Assembly: GCF_014396785.1 (NCBI RefSeq)
Contig: NZ_CP060718.1
Coordinates: 1,384,501-1,448,500, forward strand
Reading direction: 5' to 3'
Source of the DNA: Sphingomonas lutea
GTDB lineage: Bacteria; Pseudomonadota; Alphaproteobacteria; Sphingomonadales; Sphingomonadaceae
Length of the DNA stretch: 64,000 bases
Positions 51,029 through 60,717 of the stretch are shown in pieces. Positions within the stretch are counted from its first letter, which is position 1. Every line of letters begins with the position of its first letter. A model generated the notes under the pieces. It was given only the letters and a program-made list of their open reading frames with translations, made no database searches and had not been told where the DNA came from. Made by a program: the position numbers and the translations under genes.

Positions 51029-54000
51029 GTGGCGCCGCCGCGCATCGCCCGCGTTGCCGTTCGCGATGCCTATCGCCCGGAAGAGGATCGGGTGGTTGCC
51101 GAGCGACTTGCCCAGGCTAGGCTGACTCCTGCCCAGCAGGGCGAGTCCGCAGCAATGGCGAAGGCCCTGGTCAAGGGCGTTCGCGCCCATAAGCCGGCGG
51201 GCATCGACGCCTTCATGCAAGCCTACGACCTGGGTTCGGACGAGGGCATTGCGATGATGTGCCTGGCCGAGGCGCTCTTACGCATTCCCGACGCGCATAC
51301 GGCGGACGAGCTGATCGCGGACAAATTGTCGGGGCCAGATTGGTCGGACAAGCTCGGCCGGTCGGACTCGGCCTTCGTCAATGCCGCGACTTTCTCGCTG
51401 CTGCTCACCGGGAAGGTGCTCGAAGGCGCCAACGACCGGTCGGACAATTGGCGCTCGGCGCTGGGCCGAGCGGTCGGTCGCCTTGGCGAGCCCGTTGTTC
51501 GCACTGCTGTGCGCGAGGCGATGAAGATCCTCGGCCGCAACTTCGTCTTTGGCCGGGACATCGACGAGGCGCTTAAGCGTGCCGCGCCCGAACGGCGCCA
51601 GGGCCTCAGCCACAGCTTCGACATGCTTGGCGAGGCGGCGCGGACGTTTGCGGATGCCGAGCGCTATGCCCGATCCTATCGCGGCGCGCTGGAAAGGATC
51701 GCTACCGATGCAGCCGGCGGTTTCCGCTCGGCGCCGGGCATCTCGGTCAAACTTACTGCGCTTCACCCGCGGTTCGAATGGAGCCATGCCGAGGACGCTG
51801 TTGCGGCGGTTCTGCCAACGGTCCGCGAACTGGCATTGTTGGCGTCCAAGGCCGACGTCCATCTCACGATCGACGCGGAAGAGGCCGACCGGCTCGAACT
51901 GCACATGGACGTGTTCGAGGCGCTGCTGGGCGATGACGAATTGTTCGCCAACGGCTGGGGCGGTTTCGGCATTGCGCTCCAGGCCTATCAAAAGCGCGCC
52001 GTGCCGCTGTGCGAATGGGTCGTGGAGGCAGCGCGTACGCACGGCCGGCAGCTCATGGTGCGCCTGGTCAAGGGCGCCTATTGGGACACGGAGATCAAGG
52101 CGGCGCAGGTCGCCGGATTGCCGGATTATCCGGTGTTCACGCGCAAGATCGCGACCGATGTGTCCTATCTCGCCTGTGCCAAGATCCTGCTCGATGCGGA
52201 CGACGTCATCTACCCCGCGTTCGCGACGCACAACGCCAACACGATCGGTCAGGTGAAGGCCATCGCCAAGGGCCGGCCGTTCGAATTCCAACGCCTGCAC
52301 GGGATGGGAGAAGGGCTCTATGCCGAACTCGCCAAGCTCGAAGAGGCAATTGGGGAGCCGCAAACGCCGGTTCGCATCTATGCGCCAGTCGGTAGCCACA
52401 AGGATTTGCTCGCCTATCTCGTCCGCCGCTTGCTCGAGAACGGTGCTAATTCGAGCTTCGTCAACCGTATCGCCGACGAGCAGGTGTCGGCCGACCAGCT
52501 AGTGATCGATCCGGTCGCTGAGCTCAGCGCGCTTCAGCCCAAGCGCAACCCTAAGATCATCCTACCGCGCGATGTTTTCGGTCCGCATCGCCACAACAGC
52601 GCAGGCGTCGACCTTAGCGACCCGCTGGTCCGCGAGCCGCTCATGGAGCGCCTCAAAGCGCTTGAGAGCCGCGAATGGACGGCCAAACCGGCGCTTGGCC
52701 AAGGCGAGGCCAAGCCCGTGACCTCACCGTTCGACAATCGCATCCGGGTCGGGACCGTGTTCGAAGCCACCGCCGCGGATGTCGATGCCATGGTTCGCGC
52801 CGGGCACGATGCCCAGGAAACGTGGGACGCGCTGGGTGGCGAAGCCCGGGCCCGCCTGCTCGATCGCACGGCGGACCTCTATGAAGAGCATCGCGAAGAG
52901 TTTTTCTCCTTGTGCATTCGCGAGGCGGGCAAGACCCTGGTCGATGCGGTGCTCGAAGTGCGCGAAGCGGTCGATTTCCTGCGCTTCTACGCGTCCGAAG
53001 CGCGGCGCCAGTTCACCCAGCCCTTGCCGCTGCCCGGCCCGACCGGCGAGCATAACGAGCTTCGCCTGCATGGTCGCGGCGTCTTTGCCTGCATCTCGCC
53101 GTGGAACTTCCCGCTGGCAATCTTCACCGGGCTGGTGGCGGCGCCTCTGGCCGCGGGCAATGCCGTCATCGCCAAGCCGGCGGGCCAGACGCCGCTGATC
53201 GGCGCGCTGGCGGTCGATCTCATGCACTGCGCCGGCATTTCGAAGGCCATTGCGCAGCTTGCGCCGGGGTCCGGCAGGGTCGTCGGCGGAACGCTGACCG
53301 CCCATCCCCTGCTGGCAGGCGTCGTTTTCACCGGATCGACGGGTACTGCGCGGACGATCAACCGCACGCTCGCCGAGCGGGACGGGCCGATTATCCCCTT
53401 CGTCGCCGAGACCGGCGGCCAGAATGCGATGATCGTCGACAGCTCGGCCCTTCCCGAGCAGGTCACGCGCGACGTTCTGTCCTCGGCCTTCCAGAGTGCG
53501 GGCCAGCGCTGCTCGGCCTTGCGCGTGCTGTTCGTCCAGGAGGATGTCGCCGACGGCATGATCGAGATGATTGCCGGGGGCATGCAGGCCTTGACCGTCG
53601 GCGATCCGCGGGAACTGACGACCGATGCGGGGCCGGTGATCGATGAAGCAGCGAAAAAGGCGCTCGACGATCACCTCGACTGGCTCGACGCCAACGCCAA
53701 AAAGATCGCGCGGATCGAGCTTCCCGAAAGCGCGAAGCACGGCAGCTTCGTTTCTCCGGCAATGTATGAGATTCAGTCGCTAAACCAATTGAATGACGAG
53801 AATTTCGGGCCGATCCTTCACGTTGTCCGTTTTGCTGCGGAAGACCTTCCCAAGGTCGTCGATGCGATCAACGCCACTGGCTTTGGCCTGACGCTTGGCC
53901 TGCAGAGCCGGATCGACACCGTCCGCGACTTTGTCCAGCGGCGCGCCCGGGTCGGCAACTTCTACGTCAACCGCAACCAAATTGGCGCCGTCGTGGAGAG

Positions 54001-54151
54001 CCAGCCATTCGGCGGTGAAGGCCTGTCGGGCACGGGACCCAAGGCCGGCGGGCCGCATTATGTCGCGCGCTTCGCGACCGAGCGCGTGACGTGCATCGAC
54101 ACGACCGCAGCGGGCGGCAACGCCAGCCTGATGGCCTCGATCGACGGCTGA
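51029..54151 (+). CDS. putA: Bifunctional proline dehydrogenase / L-glutamate gamma-semialdehyde dehydrogenase PutA
   Basis: PutA oxidises proline to glutamate in two steps. The proline dehydrogenase barrel is in about residues 100-440 (GISVKLTALHPRFEWSHAE, RLVKGAYWDTEIK, ATHNANTI, FEFQRLHGMGEGLY). The aldehyde dehydrogenase domain is about 500-1030, with SPWNFPLAIFTG, the NAD-binding FTGSTGTA, the catalytic Glu in FVAETGGQNAMIV and catalytic Cys828 in SAGQRCSALRV. At 1040 residues it is a short type A PutA without the ribbon-helix-helix DNA-binding domain, so it is not a repressor. I chose the GTG at 51029, the first usable start after secA; the frame runs upstream through secA. Confidence 0.93.
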   Translation: MAPPRIARVAVRDAYRPEEDRVVAERLAQARLTPAQQGESAAMAKALVKGVRAHKPAGIDAFMQAYDLGSDEGIAMMCLAEALLRIPDAHTADELIADKLSGPDWSDKLGRSDSAFVNAATFSLLLTGKVLEGANDRSDNWRSALGRAVGRLGEPVVRTAVREAMKILGRNFVFGRDIDEALKRAAPERRQGLSHSFDMLGEAARTFADAERYARSYRGALERIATDAAGGFRSAPGISVKLTALHPRFEWSHAEDAVAAVLPTVRELALLASKADVHLTIDAEEADRLELHMDVFEALLGDDELFANGWGGFGIALQAYQKRAVPLCEWVVEAARTHGRQLMVRLVKGAYWDTEIKAAQVAGLPDYPVFTRKIATDVSYLACAKILLDADDVIYPAFATHNANTIGQVKAIAKGRPFEFQRLHGMGEGLYAELAKLEEAIGEPQTPVRIYAPVGSHKDLLAYLVRRLLENGANSSFVNRIADEQVSADQLVIDPVAELSALQPKRNPKIILPRDVFGPHRHNSAGVDLSDPLVREPLMERLKALESREWTAKPALGQGEAKPVTSPFDNRIRVGTVFEATAADVDAMVRAGHDAQETWDALGGEARARLLDRTADLYEEHREEFFSLCIREAGKTLVDAVLEVREAVDFLRFYASEARRQFTQPLPLPGPTGEHNELRLHGRGVFACISPWNFPLAIFTGLVAAPLAAGNAVIAKPAGQTPLIGALAVDLMHCAGISKAIAQLAPGSGRVVGGTLTAHPLLAGVVFTGSTGTARTINRTLAERDGPIIPFVAETGGQNAMIVDSSALPEQVTRDVLSSAFQSAGQRCSALRVLFVQEDVADGMIEMIAGGMQALTVGDPRELTTDAGPVIDEAAKKALDDHLDWLDANAKKIARIELPESAKHGSFVSPAMYEIQSLNQLNDENFGPILHVVRFAAEDLPKVVDAINATGFGLTLGLQSRIDTVRDFVQRRARVGNFYVNRNQIGAVVESQPFGGEGLSGTGPKAGGPHYVARFATERVTCIDTTAAGGNASLMASIDG

Positions 54152-54275
54152 CCTGTCCCGGGCCGGGACTGCCCGGAGCGCCCGTCCAGTCTGATCGTTT
54201 TGCGGATGCGGGGTGGTCCACCGGACACGAACGCACCCCGTCGGAGCGGCCGGTCCCCGGGATCGGCCGCCCCGT

Positions 54276-54962
54276 TCATCTCGGCCGCCGGGATCGACGC
54301 CGCAACATCCGCCCGACCCAGGTATCGACGTAGCGGGGGCGGCGATGCGTTAAATAATACCAACCCCATAGCGAAATCAGCGCCGCGCCGAGTGTGTCGA
54401 CCAGAAGGTCGCGCATCGTATCTGTCAGGCCTGATGGGTCGCCCGGCACCGGCTTTTGCATCGTGAGGCCAAAGAACTCGTCCATCCCGAACTCGAAAAT
54501 CTCCCACAGCGCGCCGAGGCTCACGCTGAACAGGAAGGCGAACAGGGCGACGAACATGGGCCGCATCCGGAAATGCACCTGCGCACTCTGATTGAGGACA
54601 AAAGCGACGATGAAACCGACCAAGCCAAGCAACAGACCAGCGGTGGCGTGCAGTGCGATGTCCCACCACCAGAAGCGCTCATAGAAATCCCGGACTTCGC
54701 CCAGGAACAAACTTGCAAAGAGGAAAATGCTCGCGAGGATCTGAACCTCCGAGGGGATTTCGACGCCAAGACGTTGCCGCAGCACTTCAGGCACGATGAT
54801 CGACGCCGACACCGCTATGACCAGGAAGACGTGCATCCACTCGCCATTGGCGATCAGGAAAATGGCCTCCAACGCCATGATCGCCTGCAGAGCAACAAGA
54901 ACGAGAATGTGCGCGCGCCGTGCGACATGGCGGGATGCGCGGTCGATGGAAGCGTCGATCAT
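54276..54962 (-). CDS. YjdF/DUF2238-like integral membrane protein
   Basis: This 228-residue protein has six or seven membrane helices. The segment FLFASLFLGEVRDFYERFWWWDIALHATAGLLLG and the later FSVSLGALWEIFEFGMDEFFG match the DUF2238 (YjdF) pattern, with conserved acidic and aromatic residues inside helices. The cytoplasmic C terminus is Arg-rich. No biochemical function is known. The tRNA-Asn gene lies 10 bases upstream on the same strand. Confidence 0.75.
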   Translation of the reverse strand: MIDASIDRASRHVARRAHILVLVALQAIMALEAIFLIANGEWMHVFLVIAVSASIIVPEVLRQRLGVEIPSEVQILASIFLFASLFLGEVRDFYERFWWWDIALHATAGLLLGLVGFIVAFVLNQSAQVHFRMRPMFVALFAFLFSVSLGALWEIFEFGMDEFFGLTMQKPVPGDPSGLTDTMRDLLVDTLGAALISLWGWYYLTHRRPRYVDTWVGRMLRRRSRRPR

Positions 54963-54972
54963 CGCGAAAGAA

Positions 54973-55047
54973 TGGCTCCCCGGGCCTGATTCGAACAGGC
55001 GGCCGTCCGATTAACAGTCGGATGCTCTACCGCTGAGCTACCGGGGA
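54973..55047 (-). tRNA. tRNA-Asn (anticodon GTT)
   Basis: Read on the minus strand, the gene begins TCCCCGGTAGCTCAGCGGTA and ends with the encoded CCA. The acceptor arms TCCCCGG/CCGGGGA pair fully with discriminator G. The anticodon arm TCCGA-CTGTTAA-TCGGA presents GTT, and the T arm is GCCTG-TTCGAAT-CAGGC. Its length is 75 with CCA. GTT reads AAC/AAU, so the identity is asparagine. Confidence 0.97.
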
Positions 55048-55115
55048 GCAGCCCTCAGCAAGTTCTGGGGGCAAGCGCGGGCTAGATAGCGAAAGGGCAC
55101 CCAAACGCAAGGGTC

Positions 55116-55934
55116 TTAAGTCGCGAACTGCTCCATCGCGATGCGTTCGTCGAGGGCGTGTTCGGGATCGAACAGCAAGGTGAGCGAGCGCTCACGGTCG
55201 AGCGTGATTTCGACCCGCGTGACATCGCGCACTTCGGTCTGGTCGGCAACGGCGGAGACGGGGCGCTCTTCCGGGTCGAGGACGCGCAGGCAAACCGCCG
55301 TATCGTCGGGCAGGATCGCGCCGGACCAGCGCCGCGGCCGAAATGCACTGATCGGCGTCAACGCGAGCATTCGCGCCTGCAACGGCAGGATCGGCCCGCC
55401 CGCGGACAGATTATAGGCACTTGATCCTGCGGGCGTCGCGACGAGAACGCCGTCGCAGACCAACTCGGGTAGCGCGGCGCGTCCGTTGACCAGCACTTCG
55501 ATCTTCGCCGTCTGGCGCGTTTCGCGCAGCAGCGACACTTCGTTGATCGCGGCGTGGGTGAAGGTCTCGCCCGACAGGGTCGTTGCGCGCATTTCCAGCG
55601 GGGTCACGCGGATTGCCTTGGCCGCGGCAATCCGCTCGGGCAGATTGTCGAGCCGCCACTCGTTCATCAGGAAACCGAAGGTGCCGCGGTTCATCCCGAA
55701 TACAGGCTTGGGCGAACCACCCTCCAGCATCTCATGCAGCGTGTGCAGCATGTAGCCGTCGCCGCCCAGCGCGACGAGCGTGTGCGCATCCTCCGGGGCA
55801 AGGAAAAGATAGCGTTCACGGAGGAGCGCCTCGGCCGCCTGCGCTACTTCGCGGTTGGAGGCGAGGAGACCGATGCCAAGCGGGCGCAGGTCCACCAGGT
55901 CGTCGTCACTTTGCTGCGGGGCGTCAGGGCGCAA
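55116..55934 (-). CDS. nadK: NAD kinase
   Basis: NadK phosphorylates NAD to NADP. The 272-residue protein has the catalytic GGDG motif in LVALGGDGYMLHTL, NRGTFGFLMNE, the NE/D-rich LVCDGVLVATPAGSSAYNLSAGGPIL and the C-terminal beta-sandwich. The frame opens at a TTG (55934) with AGGA about 10 bases upstream. A GTG at 55895 (MDLRPLGIGLLAS) would also fit the family, so the start is uncertain. It lies downstream of no gene on its strand, and the tRNA follows. Confidence 0.9.
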   Translation of the reverse strand: MRPDAPQQSDDDLVDLRPLGIGLLASNREVAQAAEALLRERYLFLAPEDAHTLVALGGDGYMLHTLHEMLEGGSPKPVFGMNRGTFGFLMNEWRLDNLPERIAAAKAIRVTPLEMRATTLSGETFTHAAINEVSLLRETRQTAKIEVLVNGRAALPELVCDGVLVATPAGSSAYNLSAGGPILPLQARMLALTPISAFRPRRWSGAILPDDTAVCLRVLDPEERPVSAVADQTEVRDVTRVEITLDRERSLTLLFDPEHALDERIAMEQFAT

Positions 55935-56064
55935 ACATCGGTCCTAAGGCTGCTTCGCTCGGCCCAGAGCATATGAGCATCCGCCGCGCTCGTCACTGTC
56001 CCGTTTCGGGTCGCGGCCCGGGCGCGGGGTTACCGGAGGCGAGGGCGGGCGATACCCCCGGCGC

Positions 56065-56898
56065 ATGTTCAAGTTTCCTAGCGTATTCGAGTGGGGGCGG
56101 CGGGCGTCGGATCGTCGAGAGCCGGCGCCCGCCATGCCCACCCGCGACCGTCTCCTCGAAAGCGCGATTTCGCTCGAGCAGATCGAGGTTCAGTACCAGC
56201 CGATCATCGAGCCGCGTAGCGGGCGGATCGTCGGCGCCGAGGCCCTGGCGCGCTCCCGCATTTGCAACTCCGCCACAGCCTTGTTCGAACGTGCGGCGGC
56301 GGGACGCCTCGACCAGCGACTGTCGCGCCTGGTGCAGCGCAAAGCCCTGCGCTCGGCGGCGGTGTGGGAAGGACCGCTCAAGGACCTCAAGCTATCGATC
56401 AACCTGCTGCCGGCCGATCTGGCCAATCCGGGCTTCGAGCGCTGGCTGCTCGACGAGATCGACGCTTCGGGCATCGCGCCAGCGCGGGTAACGGCGGAAA
56501 TCACCGAAAGCGCGCTGCTCGAAGATCGCGAAGCGGTGGCCGATCGCCTCGCCTCGCTCCGCGCCGCGGGCGTCACCGTCGCCGTGGATGATTTCGGAAC
56601 CGGTTATGCGAGCCTCGCATATCTGACCGCGCTTCCGCTCGACATGCTCAAGATCGATCGCGGCCTTGTCACCGATATCGCCGATCGCGAACGCGACCGG
56701 ATCGTCGTCCAGGCAATCATCCGCCTCGCGCACGAACTTGGCCTGAAGGTGCTGGTGGAGGGCGTCGAGAGCACCGCCCAATTGGTCCTGCTGTGCGAAT
56801 GGGGCTGCGATCTGTACCAGGGCTTTATCGGCGCCGGGGCGCTGACCGAGCTCGAGCTGGCGCGGTTCGTCGCGGCGACGACTGCGGAGGCGGCTTAG
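56065..56898 (+). CDS. EAL-domain cyclic di-GMP phosphodiesterase
   Basis: This 277-residue protein consists of a short Arg-rich N terminus and an EAL domain (about 33-275). It retains the catalytic set: EAL in VGAEALAR, the Asn in LKLSINLLP, Glu in AEITESALLED, DDFGTG, the Lys in LKIDRG, Glu in VEGVES and Gln in YQGF. It should hydrolyse cyclic di-GMP in the cytoplasm. It has no GGDEF or sensor domain, so it must be regulated by expression or a partner. Its stop is interlocked with that of mfd. Confidence 0.9.
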   Translation: MFKFPSVFEWGRRASDRREPAPAMPTRDRLLESAISLEQIEVQYQPIIEPRSGRIVGAEALARSRICNSATALFERAAAGRLDQRLSRLVQRKALRSAAVWEGPLKDLKLSINLLPADLANPGFERWLLDEIDASGIAPARVTAEITESALLEDREAVADRLASLRAAGVTVAVDDFGTGYASLAYLTALPLDMLKIDRGLVTDIADRERDRIVVQAIIRLAHELGLKVLVEGVESTAQLVLLCEWGCDLYQGFIGAGALTELELARFVAATTAEAA

Positions 56899-59800
56899 GC
56901 CGGCTCCAGTTCGGGCTTCACCGCGGCTTCGCCCGCCGCCGCGACCCGCGCCAGGCCGCGTGACAGTTGCAGCGCACCATTTAGCCGCGCTTCGGGCGTT
57001 GCCCAGTCGCGTGACAGCGCCATCTTGCTGTCCGGCCGAAGCTTCGCCGCGCCCTTCAACCGATCCATGTAGCCCAGCAGCCCAGGCAGGTCGGGGAAGC
57101 CGCTGTCGGCGAAGGTTATGACAGCGCCCTTCGGCCCGGTGTCGAGCTTGGCGATCATCGCCTGCTTGGCGTTGAGCTTGACTTCGACGATCTTCATCAA
57201 ATTCGCGGTTTCCTCTGGCAAGGCGCCGAAGCGGTCGATCAGCTCGGCGGCGAACGCGTCGATGGCCGCGCGGTCGTCGAGCTCGCCGAGCCGCCGGTAA
57301 AGGCCCATGCGCAGGTCGAGATCGGGAACGTAGGCCTCGGGGATCATGATGGGGGCATCGACGCTGATCTGCGGCGAGAAGTCCTCGGTCCGCGCCGTGC
57401 CGCCAGCCTTGAGGTCGACGATCGCATCCTCAAGCATCGATTGGTAAAGCTCGAACCCCACCTCCTTGATGTGCCCCGATTGCTCGTCGCCGAGCAGATT
57501 GCCGGCACCGCGAATGTCGAGATCGTGGCTGGCGAGCTGGAAGCCCGCGCCGAGGCTGTCGAGCTCGGCCAGCACGTGCAGGCGTTTCTGCGCCGCCTCG
57601 GTGATCGACCGGTTCGACGGCATCGTCAGATAGGCATAAGCGCGCGTCTTCGACCGGCCGACGCGGCCGCGCAGCTGGTAAAGCTGGGCCAGCCCGAAGC
57701 GGTCCGACCGATAGACGATCAACGTATTCGCGGTCGGGATGTCGAGCCCGCTTTCGACGATCGTGGTCGACAGCAGAACGTCATATTTGCGGTCGTAGAA
57801 GGCGCTCATGCGCTGCTCGACCTCGGTCGCGCTCAGCTGTCCGTGCGCGGTGATGAACTTCACCTCGGGCACCTGCTCGCGCAGCCATTCCTCGATGTCG
57901 GGCAAGTCGGCGACGCGCGGCACGACGAAGAAGCTCTGCCCGCCGCGATAATGTTCGCGCAGCAACGCTTCGCGCAGCACGACCTGGTCCCACGGCGTGA
58001 CATAGGTGCGAACCGCCAGGCGATCGACCGGCGGGGTCTGGATGACGCTGAGGTCGCGCAGGCCGCTCATCGCCATTTGCAGCGTTCGCGGAATTGGGGT
58101 GGCGGTCAGCGTCAGCACATGGACGTCGGCGCGCAGGGCCTTCAAGCGCTCCTTGTGCGCGACCCCGAAATGCTGCTCTTCGTCGACGATCACCAGGCCG
58201 AGCCGCTTGAATTCTATCGTCTTTGCAAGAAGCGCGTGGGTGCCGATGACAATGTCGACCGTCCCGTCGGCCAGGCCTTCCTTGGTCGCCTTGGCCTCGG
58301 CCGCGGGCACAAGCCGCGACAAGCGCCCGATCTTGATCGGGAAGCCCTGCAGCCGTTCCTCGAAGTTCCGATAGTGCTGCCGCGCCAGCAATGTCGTGGG
58401 GCAGATCAACGCGACCTGCTTGCCCGACATCGCCATGACGAATGCGGCGCGCAGCGCCACCTCGGTTTTGCCGAAGCCTACGTCGCCGCACACCAAACGG
58501 TCCATCGGCTTACCCGATTCCAAATCGCCCAGGACGTCGGCGATCGCGCGCTCTTGGTCGTCGGTCTCTTCGTACGGGAAGCGGTCGACGAATTGCGGAT
58601 AGCTGGCGTCGGTTTCGGCGATGATTCCCGCGCGGGTCGCGCGCAGCGCCGCGGTCTTGATGAGTTCGCCCGCAATCTCGCGGATGCGCTCCTTCATCTT
58701 CGACTTGCGACGCTGCCAGCCTTCGCCGCCCAGGCTGTCGAGCGTTACGCCCTCGCTCTCGCTGCCATAGCGGGTCAGCAGCTCGATATTTTCGACCGGC
58801 ACGTAGAGCTTGTTGCCGCGCGCATATTCCAGCGCGACGCAATCGTGCGGTACCTTGCTGACCGGGATCTGCGTCAGCCCCTCGTAGCGGCCGATGCCAT
58901 GTTCGGCGTGCACCACCAGATCGCCGGGTGAGAGCGTCGCCAATTCCTGCAGGAAGGCGTCCGCCGCGCGGCGTTTCTTGCGTCGCCGGACGAGACGGTC
59001 GCCGAGCATGTCCTGCTCGGTAAGCACCGCGACGTCGGGCGTGGTGAAGCCATGCTCAAGCGGCAGCACCAGCAACACGGGGTGGGTCTTGCTGCCGAGC
59101 GCTTCCTGCCAGGTGTCGACCGCCTTCTGCGCCTTCACCCCATGGTCTTCGAGCAGGCCGCTCAGCCGTTCTCGCGCGCCGCGCGTGTAGCTTGCCAGAA
59201 CGATCTTGCGGCCGTCCTTGCGCAGCTTGGCGATATGCTTGGCCACCGCTTCGTAGACATTGGCCTGCTGCGTCCGTTCGGGCGCGAAATCCCGCGCGGC
59301 CTCGACCCCGAAATCGATCGTCCGCACTGATTCCGCTTCAGGGAAGGGCGAGGCAAGGTGGATCGGACGCGCGTCCGCCTCTCGCGCCCACTCTTCCTTC
59401 GAAAGGTACAATTTGTCGGGTTCGAGCGGGCGGTAGCTGCCCGGTTGGCCAGCCATCGCACGGACGCGATTCTGATAGTAATCGTCCACCGCGTCGCGCC
59501 GTGCCTCGAGCGCCTTGTCCGCGGCGGAATCGCGAATGATGATATCGTCTTCGCCGAGGTGGTCGAACAGCGTTGCAAGCTTGTCCTCAAGCAGGGGCAG
59601 CCAATGCTCCATCCCCGCCATGCGTCGCCCGTCGGACACCGCCTGATAAAGCGGATCGCCGGTCGCGGTGGCGCCGAATGTCTCGCGATAGCGCGAGCGG
59701 AAGCGCTTGATCGCCTCCTCGTCGATCAGCGCTTCGGACGCGGGCATCAGCGTGAACGCCTTCGCCCGTTCGGTCGATCGTTGGTCGACGGGATCGAACC

Positions 59801-60395
59801 GCCGGAGTGAATCGATCTCATCGCCAAAGAAATCGAGGCGGAGCGCGAGCGGCTCGCCCGCCGGGAACAGGTCGATGAGCGAACCGCGCACCGCATATTC
59901 GCCGGCTTCCGCGACCGTGTCGGTGCGCTGGTAGCCGAGCGCATTGAGCTGGCGCACCAGTTCGTCGCGGTCGATCCGTTCGCCCTGCGCGATCCGCCGC
60001 GTCAGCTGGCGGATGCGGAACGGCGTCAGGACACGCTGGCTAGCCGCGCTTGCCGTCGTGACCAGCATTTGCGGCCAATCACGCTTCTCCTGGAGGGCGT
60101 TCAAGGCCGCGAGACGCTCGGCCATCGTCCGCAACGCAGGGGAGGAGCGGTCGTAGGGCAGGCAATCCCAGGCGGGCAGGGTGACGACGTCGATTTCGGG
60201 CGCGAACAAAGGCGCCGTCTCGGCCAGCGCGCGCATCGCGGCTTCGTCGGCCGCGATGATCACCGCCCGGCCCTTGCCCCCGCCGTGCGCGGCACGCGCA
60301 AGATCGCCGGCGAGCAGAGCGAGGAAACCGGTCGGAACGCCAGCAAGGGTGAGTGGCGACGATGCCTTTAGGACGCGCTGCAGCGGCTCGCTCAT
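56895..60395 (-). CDS. mfd: Transcription-repair coupling factor Mfd
   Basis: Mfd releases RNA polymerase stalled at DNA lesions and recruits UvrAB. The 1166-residue protein has the UvrB-like N-terminal module (CLPYDRSSPALRTMAERLAAL). It has the RNA-polymerase-interacting CarD-like domain (LSPGDLVVHAEHGIGRYEGL) and a RecG-like translocase with VCGDVGFGKTEVALRAAF, CPTTLLARQH, VDEEQHFGVAHKERL and the GRVGRSKTRAYAYL motif. It ends with the TRCF domain. The ATG overlaps the sdhE stop by ATGA. Confidence 0.96.
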   Translation of the reverse strand: MSEPLQRVLKASSPLTLAGVPTGFLALLAGDLARAAHGGGKGRAVIIAADEAAMRALAETAPLFAPEIDVVTLPAWDCLPYDRSSPALRTMAERLAALNALQEKRDWPQMLVTTASAASQRVLTPFRIRQLTRRIAQGERIDRDELVRQLNALGYQRTDTVAEAGEYAVRGSLIDLFPAGEPLALRLDFFGDEIDSLRRFDPVDQRSTERAKAFTLMPASEALIDEEAIKRFRSRYRETFGATATGDPLYQAVSDGRRMAGMEHWLPLLEDKLATLFDHLGEDDIIIRDSAADKALEARRDAVDDYYQNRVRAMAGQPGSYRPLEPDKLYLSKEEWAREADARPIHLASPFPEAESVRTIDFGVEAARDFAPERTQQANVYEAVAKHIAKLRKDGRKIVLASYTRGARERLSGLLEDHGVKAQKAVDTWQEALGSKTHPVLLVLPLEHGFTTPDVAVLTEQDMLGDRLVRRRKKRRAADAFLQELATLSPGDLVVHAEHGIGRYEGLTQIPVSKVPHDCVALEYARGNKLYVPVENIELLTRYGSESEGVTLDSLGGEGWQRRKSKMKERIREIAGELIKTAALRATRAGIIAETDASYPQFVDRFPYEETDDQERAIADVLGDLESGKPMDRLVCGDVGFGKTEVALRAAFVMAMSGKQVALICPTTLLARQHYRNFEERLQGFPIKIGRLSRLVPAAEAKATKEGLADGTVDIVIGTHALLAKTIEFKRLGLVIVDEEQHFGVAHKERLKALRADVHVLTLTATPIPRTLQMAMSGLRDLSVIQTPPVDRLAVRTYVTPWDQVVLREALLREHYRGGQSFFVVPRVADLPDIEEWLREQVPEVKFITAHGQLSATEVEQRMSAFYDRKYDVLLSTTIVESGLDIPTANTLIVYRSDRFGLAQLYQLRGRVGRSKTRAYAYLTMPSNRSITEAAQKRLHVLAELDSLGAGFQLASHDLDIRGAGNLLGDEQSGHIKEVGFELYQSMLEDAIVDLKAGGTARTEDFSPQISVDAPIMIPEAYVPDLDLRMGLYRRLGELDDRAAIDAFAAELIDRFGALPEETANLMKIVEVKLNAKQAMIAKLDTGPKGAVITFADSGFPDLPGLLGYMDRLKGAAKLRPDSKMALSRDWATPEARLNGALQLSRGLARVAAAGEAAVKPELEPA

Positions 60396-60658
60396 TTGGC
60401 CACCCGGATGTAATTCAGCTTGCGCAAATCCTCGATCATCGGACCCGCGAAGCGCTCGGGCGGCGCGGCGGTTCCGAGCGCCCAGGCCATGATGTCGACG
60501 TCCTGCTCATCGAGTATTTGGGCGAAGGTCGCGCGCTGTGCCGCATCCCACGTCGCATGATGCGCGTCGAAAAAGCCGCCGATCAGCAAGTCTGCTTCCT
60601 TGGTGCCACGATGATGCGCGCGCCACTGCAGGCGCTTGATGTCGACGTCGATGGTCAT
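60392..60658 (-). CDS. sdhE: Succinate dehydrogenase assembly factor SdhE
   Basis: SdhE (YgfY, SDH5 family) helps attach FAD to SdhA. The 88-residue protein has the family core RAHHRGTKEADLLIGGFFD, the RGxxE-x-D region that contacts the flavoprotein, and the later LDEQDVDIMAWALG. It begins the minus-strand pair sdhE-mfd. It is divergent from the DUF418 gene, with a 59-base gap. Confidence 0.9.
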   Translation of the reverse strand: MTIDVDIKRLQWRAHHRGTKEADLLIGGFFDAHHATWDAAQRATFAQILDEQDVDIMAWALGTAAPPERFAGPMIEDLRKLNYIRVAK

Positions 60659-60717
60659 GAGTGCCCTCCATCTAGGGGGCGCGCGCGCGCTGTGCTAGTC
60701 GCCGGCGCGGGGGATTC